From an uncultured Pseudomonadota bacterium (GTDB taxonomy: Bacteria > Desulfobacterota_B > Binatia > UBA9968), in NCBI GenBank assembly GCA_946478635.1, contig CAMLCX010000205.1, positions 1-8,157 of the forward strand: a DNA stretch of 8,157 nt. Reading direction: 5' to 3'. The position numbers and the translations under genes were made by a program. The notes beneath the pieces are model-generated. The model saw only the letters and a list, made by a program, of their open reading frames with translations. It was not told where the DNA came from and made no database searches. Shown piece by piece: positions 5,932 to 8,157 of the stretch. The first letter of the stretch is position 1. The number at the start of each line of letters is the position of its first letter.

Positions 5932-6204
5932 CTAATCCTTAGGCATTAGGCCGCGCTGTTCCAAGCGAGCGCGATCCTCGGGAGTCAAGCGCTGCAGCGC
6001 AACGTAACCACGATTTTCGTAGACACGCGTGCAACTGTCGACAAAGCTTTCGGTAAAAAGTTGGCCGAATCCATAACTTGAACCGCTGCACTCAGCCGTA
6101 GCGCCGGTCTGCGGCTGGATCATTCTTATCGTTTGGGTCGTACAGCCGGCAAATGCGAGTAAGAGACCAGCGAAGGCGATTGGCTCAAACGTTCGGGTTT
6201 TCAT
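5932..6204 (-). CDS. Small lipoprotein of unknown function
   Basis: The start is set at the ATG at 6204-6202, which has AGGAGG seven bases upstream and is followed directly by a lipoprotein signal peptide. An upstream in-frame ATG at 6291 would add 29 residues that bury the signal peptide, so it is rejected. The product has 90 residues. Residues 1-20 are the signal peptide with lipobox LAFAGC, giving Cys21 as the lipidated residue. The mature part has two further cysteines, Cys39 and Cys58, that could form a disulfide in the periplasm, and a charged, Arg- and Glu-rich end (TPEDRARLEQRG). The family is unknown to me. The gene converges on moaA and diverges from the SDR gene, so it is probably a single-gene transcript. 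Confidence 0.82.
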   Translation of the reverse strand: MKTRTFEPIAFAGLLLAFAGCTTQTIRMIQPQTGATAECSGSSYGFGQLFTESFVDSCTRVYENRGYVALQRLTPEDRARLEQRGLMPKD

Positions 6205-6362
6205 TATTTTGCCTCCTGGCGGATCATCGAAGGCTTGCTGTCCAAAATCCTTACTAGCACTTAGACGCGGGAGGTGGAACCACGGTATCACAAATGCCTA
6301 GATTTGCTGGGGTCGAATGAGATAGTCAGAATCTCGAAGGTTTACTTTTCCGGGAGACTGAG

Positions 6363-7106
6363 ATGATCCTCAAAGATAAAATCGCACTGGTAACAGGCTC
6401 GACGCATAATATCGGCTTGGCGATCGCACGCGGGTTCGCGCGCGAAGGCGCTAAGGTGATTGTTCATTCCCGGCACGAAGCGGACGCGAAAAAGATCGCC
6501 CAGGAAATCAACGGTGATTTTTTCGCCGCCGATGTGGCGCAAGCCGGCGAGGTAAACGCCATGTTCGCGCACATAAAGGCGAAATACTCGCGTATCGACG
6601 TGCTGGTGAATAGTGTGGCCCATTCCTCTAAGGGCGGGATCCTCGATGTTACCCTCGAAGAGTGGAATAGAATCATGGCGATCAATCTAACCGGTTATTT
6701 TCTCTGCGTTCAGCACGCCGGCAAAATGATGAAGCAGCAGGGCGGTGGCAGCATCATCAACATCTCGGCCGGGTCGGGCGAACGATCGAGCCCCGGCGGC
6801 GCGGCTTACTCGGTGTCGAAGGGGGCCATCAACTCGTTAACCAGGCAGGCTGCCGCCGATCTAGCGCCGACCGTGCGGGTGAATGGACTGATCTCCGGTC
6901 TCGTCGGCACGCCGATCGGTCGGAAGGACATGGGCAATCGCAAATCGGAATACGATATTATCCCGCTACGCCGCATCGGCCGTCCCGAGGACGTCGCCGA
7001 AGCGGCGGTGTTTTTAGCATCCGACAAGGCGAGTTATATCACCAACTCGATTCTGCCGGTCGACGGCGGTCGCTTGAACTCAATGGGCAGCGGTAGTTCG
7101 CGATGA
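6363..7106 (+). CDS. Short-chain dehydrogenase/reductase (SDR), classical type with altered motifs
   Basis: A 247-residue Rossmann-fold oxidoreductase of usual SDR length. The nucleotide motif is TGSTHNIG at 11-18, where Asn16 replaces the second glycine of TGxxxGxG, a variant seen in many SDRs. Asp57 in AADV fits the adenine-ring position. The NNAG motif is changed to NSVA at 83-86. Asn108, Tyr149 and Lys153 (YSVSK) of the catalytic tetrad are present, but the position 13 residues before Tyr149, usually Ser, is Ala136, with Ser135 next to it. The C-terminus has the usual FLASDKASYITNSILPVDGG. A GGGAG sits six bases before the ATG. Sequence style is FabG-like, but a role in fatty acid synthesis is not supported by context; substrate and cofactor choice are unknown. 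It overlaps the next gene by ATGA. Confidence 0.9.
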   Translation: MILKDKIALVTGSTHNIGLAIARGFAREGAKVIVHSRHEADAKKIAQEINGDFFAADVAQAGEVNAMFAHIKAKYSRIDVLVNSVAHSSKGGILDVTLEEWNRIMAINLTGYFLCVQHAGKMMKQQGGGSIINISAGSGERSSPGGAAYSVSKGAINSLTRQAAADLAPTVRVNGLISGLVGTPIGRKDMGNRKSEYDIIPLRRIGRPEDVAEAAVFLASDKASYITNSILPVDGGRLNSMGSGSSR

Positions 7107-7900
7107 CCGCCAAGGTTGGCTATTTCGCGCACAGATCCGATTTCCACAGGCCGAGTTCTCTTGTTCTTTTCGTCGGCTTCTCGCTATTTGCAACGCCGGT
7201 TTTGGCCGCTAGCTATGACGAACTGAAGGCGGCTGCCGTGAAAAACTGCCGGGCCATCGATCCTGCCGAATATCAGAGCGGCTTGTTCTTTAATCCCGAT
7301 GGTTATCGTTCGTACTACGTTCGATCGGAGTGTTTTCAGAGGACCGCCGTACAGTTTCGCGACGCAGCTCTTTGCGCCGAGGTCAAGCAACGCCGTTCGC
7401 TTTTTTCATCCAGTTGGGGCTATTCGAGTACGCGCTGCCGCGAGCTGGTCGCCGAGGGCATCGCCGCGGATGGCAAAATCTTGGAAGAGATCAAGAGACA
7501 ATATCTGCAAAGCCCTATGCGCTTGCGCGATTTTCGTGTAGAGCGCAACGGCAACGGGCGTGACTTCGATATCATTCCATCATTTACCGGCGCCTATGCG
7601 CACGGTTATACGCTCCGCTTCGAAATTGTCCAACCCGGTCGCGGCAAAGAAGCTGCGCTGCTTCATTCTTCCGGCTATTACGTCGACGGAAACAGCCATC
7701 TGCGAATTTTTATCCGACAGGACGACGTGCGCAAGCGCTTTCCGGAGTTTGCGCTGAACCGCCCCTACACGGTCCGAGGGACAACGATCTTCGACGTCGG
7801 CAATGGTGGGCAAGCCGGCTGGTGGAGCGACATTTTCATCGAGCGCATTTTTCCGCTGCGGGAGAGAAGCCAGTCGCTCGACAGAGAAGTCCGGTTCTGA
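7103..7900 (+). CDS. Secreted four-cysteine protein of unknown function
   Basis: This 265-residue protein starts within the stop of the SDR gene (ATGA overlap), so it is translationally coupled to it. The N-terminus has a long basic leader, a hydrophobic core at about 18-30 and a cleavage site after ATPVLA (residue 35), indicating export. A shorter start is possible, but no better-supported one was found. The mature protein has Cys49, Cys77, Cys91 and Cys112 clustered in its first third, enough for two disulfides. The later part, about 140-250, looks beta-rich with many aromatic residues (HGYTLRFEIVQPG, SSGYYVDGNSHLRIFI, GGQAGWWSDIFIERIF). It may be a beta-sandwich or binding domain. I do not recognise the family. 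Pairing a cytoplasmic SDR with an exported protein gives no clear functional link. Confidence 0.82.
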   Translation: MTAKVGYFAHRSDFHRPSSLVLFVGFSLFATPVLAASYDELKAAAVKNCRAIDPAEYQSGLFFNPDGYRSYYVRSECFQRTAVQFRDAALCAEVKQRRSLFSSSWGYSSTRCRELVAEGIAADGKILEEIKRQYLQSPMRLRDFRVERNGNGRDFDIIPSFTGAYAHGYTLRFEIVQPGRGKEAALLHSSGYYVDGNSHLRIFIRQDDVRKRFPEFALNRPYTVRGTTIFDVGNGGQAGWWSDIFIERIFPLRERSQSLDREVRF

Positions 7901-7920
7901 GCCAATCCGCAAAATGGCCA

Positions 7921-7940
7921 GCGATATAAAGCGTTATAAA
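7921..7940 (+). repeat. Two tandem 10-base repeats ahead of the MFS gene
   Basis: GCGATATAAA is followed directly by GCGTTATAAA, differing at one position. Each contains TATAAA, similar to a sigma-70 -10 box. They lie in the 78-base gap before the MFS frame and could hold its promoter or a pair of half-sites one helical turn apart. Confidence 0.35.
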
Positions 7941-7978
7941 CGACGATTGCGGGGACGCTGAACATCATTTCTCACCGA

Positions 7979-8157
7979 TTGCCCTTTTCACTAAACCGCG
8001 ATGGCTGGTTGCTCTTCGCCACGAGCGGCGTGCGTTCCTTCGCGTACGGATTCTTGTCCGTGGTTCTTGGCCTCTACCTCGATGCCGCCGGACTGAGCAC
8101 GATGGCAATCGGTTGGATATTCACAGCCGCCCTCGCCGGGGGCGCAGTGATGACGCT
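7979..8157 (+). CDS. Major facilitator superfamily transporter (partial, N-terminus only)
   Basis: The frame is open from after the TAA at 7938-7940 to the right edge. From the TTG at 7979 it encodes 59 residues. After a short polar leader (PFSLNRDGWLLF) come two hydrophobic segments separated by YLDAAGLSTMAIG. This matches the first and second helices of MFS carriers, where a loop of the kind LGLS...IG joins them. There is no ATG or GTG in the frame before the first membrane helix. TTG at 7979 is the most likely start; CTG at 7958, preceded by GGGGA, is another option. The next in-frame ATG, inside this segment, would remove the first helix. The substrate cannot be judged from the visible part. 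Confidence 0.72.
   Translation, partial: MPFSLNRDGWLLFATSGVRSFAYGFLSVVLGLYLDAAGLSTMAIGWIFTAALAGGAVMT

Noticed and set aside
6237..6250. Sigma-54-like GG-N10-GC on the minus strand before the small lipoprotein
   Set aside because: Apart from the two dinucleotides, both boxes match poorly (AGGATT and CAGC).
6205..6291. Longer start for the small lipoprotein at 6291
   Set aside because: It would bury the lipoprotein signal peptide, while the ATG at 6204 has an AGGAGG at ideal distance.
6283..6298. Sigma-54-like GG-N10-GC on the plus strand before the SDR gene
   Set aside because: Spacing fits, but the boxes read CGGTAT and ATGCC, too far from TGGCAC and TTGCT to support a promoter.

Overview
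The window looks like a chromosomal segment of a Gram-negative bacterium of moderately high GC content. The evidence is a sigma-54 activator, two lipoboxes, several Sec signal peptides and a periplasmic-type M48 protease. Gene style (NtrC-type signalling, MoaA, the short MFS leader) suggests a deltaproteobacterial or Binatota-like lineage, but this is an impression and not a phylogenetic result. No mobile element, CRISPR array, tRNA or rRNA was seen. Coding density is high and no gene-free stretch reaches 300 bases.

Positions 1-4796 are all on the minus strand and read as one signalling and envelope block. A membrane histidine kinase (4796-3264) and an NtrC-family sigma-54 response regulator (3263-1908) are joined stop-to-start with no spacer. 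Next comes a secreted M48 metalloprotease (1747-1088). Last is a tight run of three small genes: a 63-aa protein, a 99-aa exported protein and a glycine-zipper lipoprotein that runs off the left edge. A near-consensus sigma-54 -24/-12 promoter (901-920, minus strand) lies 22-30 bases ahead of the small-gene run. A weaker sigma-54-like site sits inside a perfect 7+7 palindrome (1809-1827) ahead of the protease. I infer that the two-component pair controls these envelope genes as a local regulon, perhaps an envelope-stress response.

Positions 4797-4900 are a divergent intergenic region. From 4901 a complete moaA (molybdenum cofactor synthesis) runs on the plus strand and ends in a perfect inverted repeat that overlaps its stop codon. 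Convergent to it is a 90-aa lipoprotein of unknown function (6204-5932).

From 6363 to the right edge the plus strand carries a short-chain dehydrogenase/reductase with altered active-site motifs. It overlaps by ATGA with a secreted four-cysteine protein of unknown function. The 5' end of a major facilitator superfamily transporter follows, cut by the window edge and lacking an ATG start.
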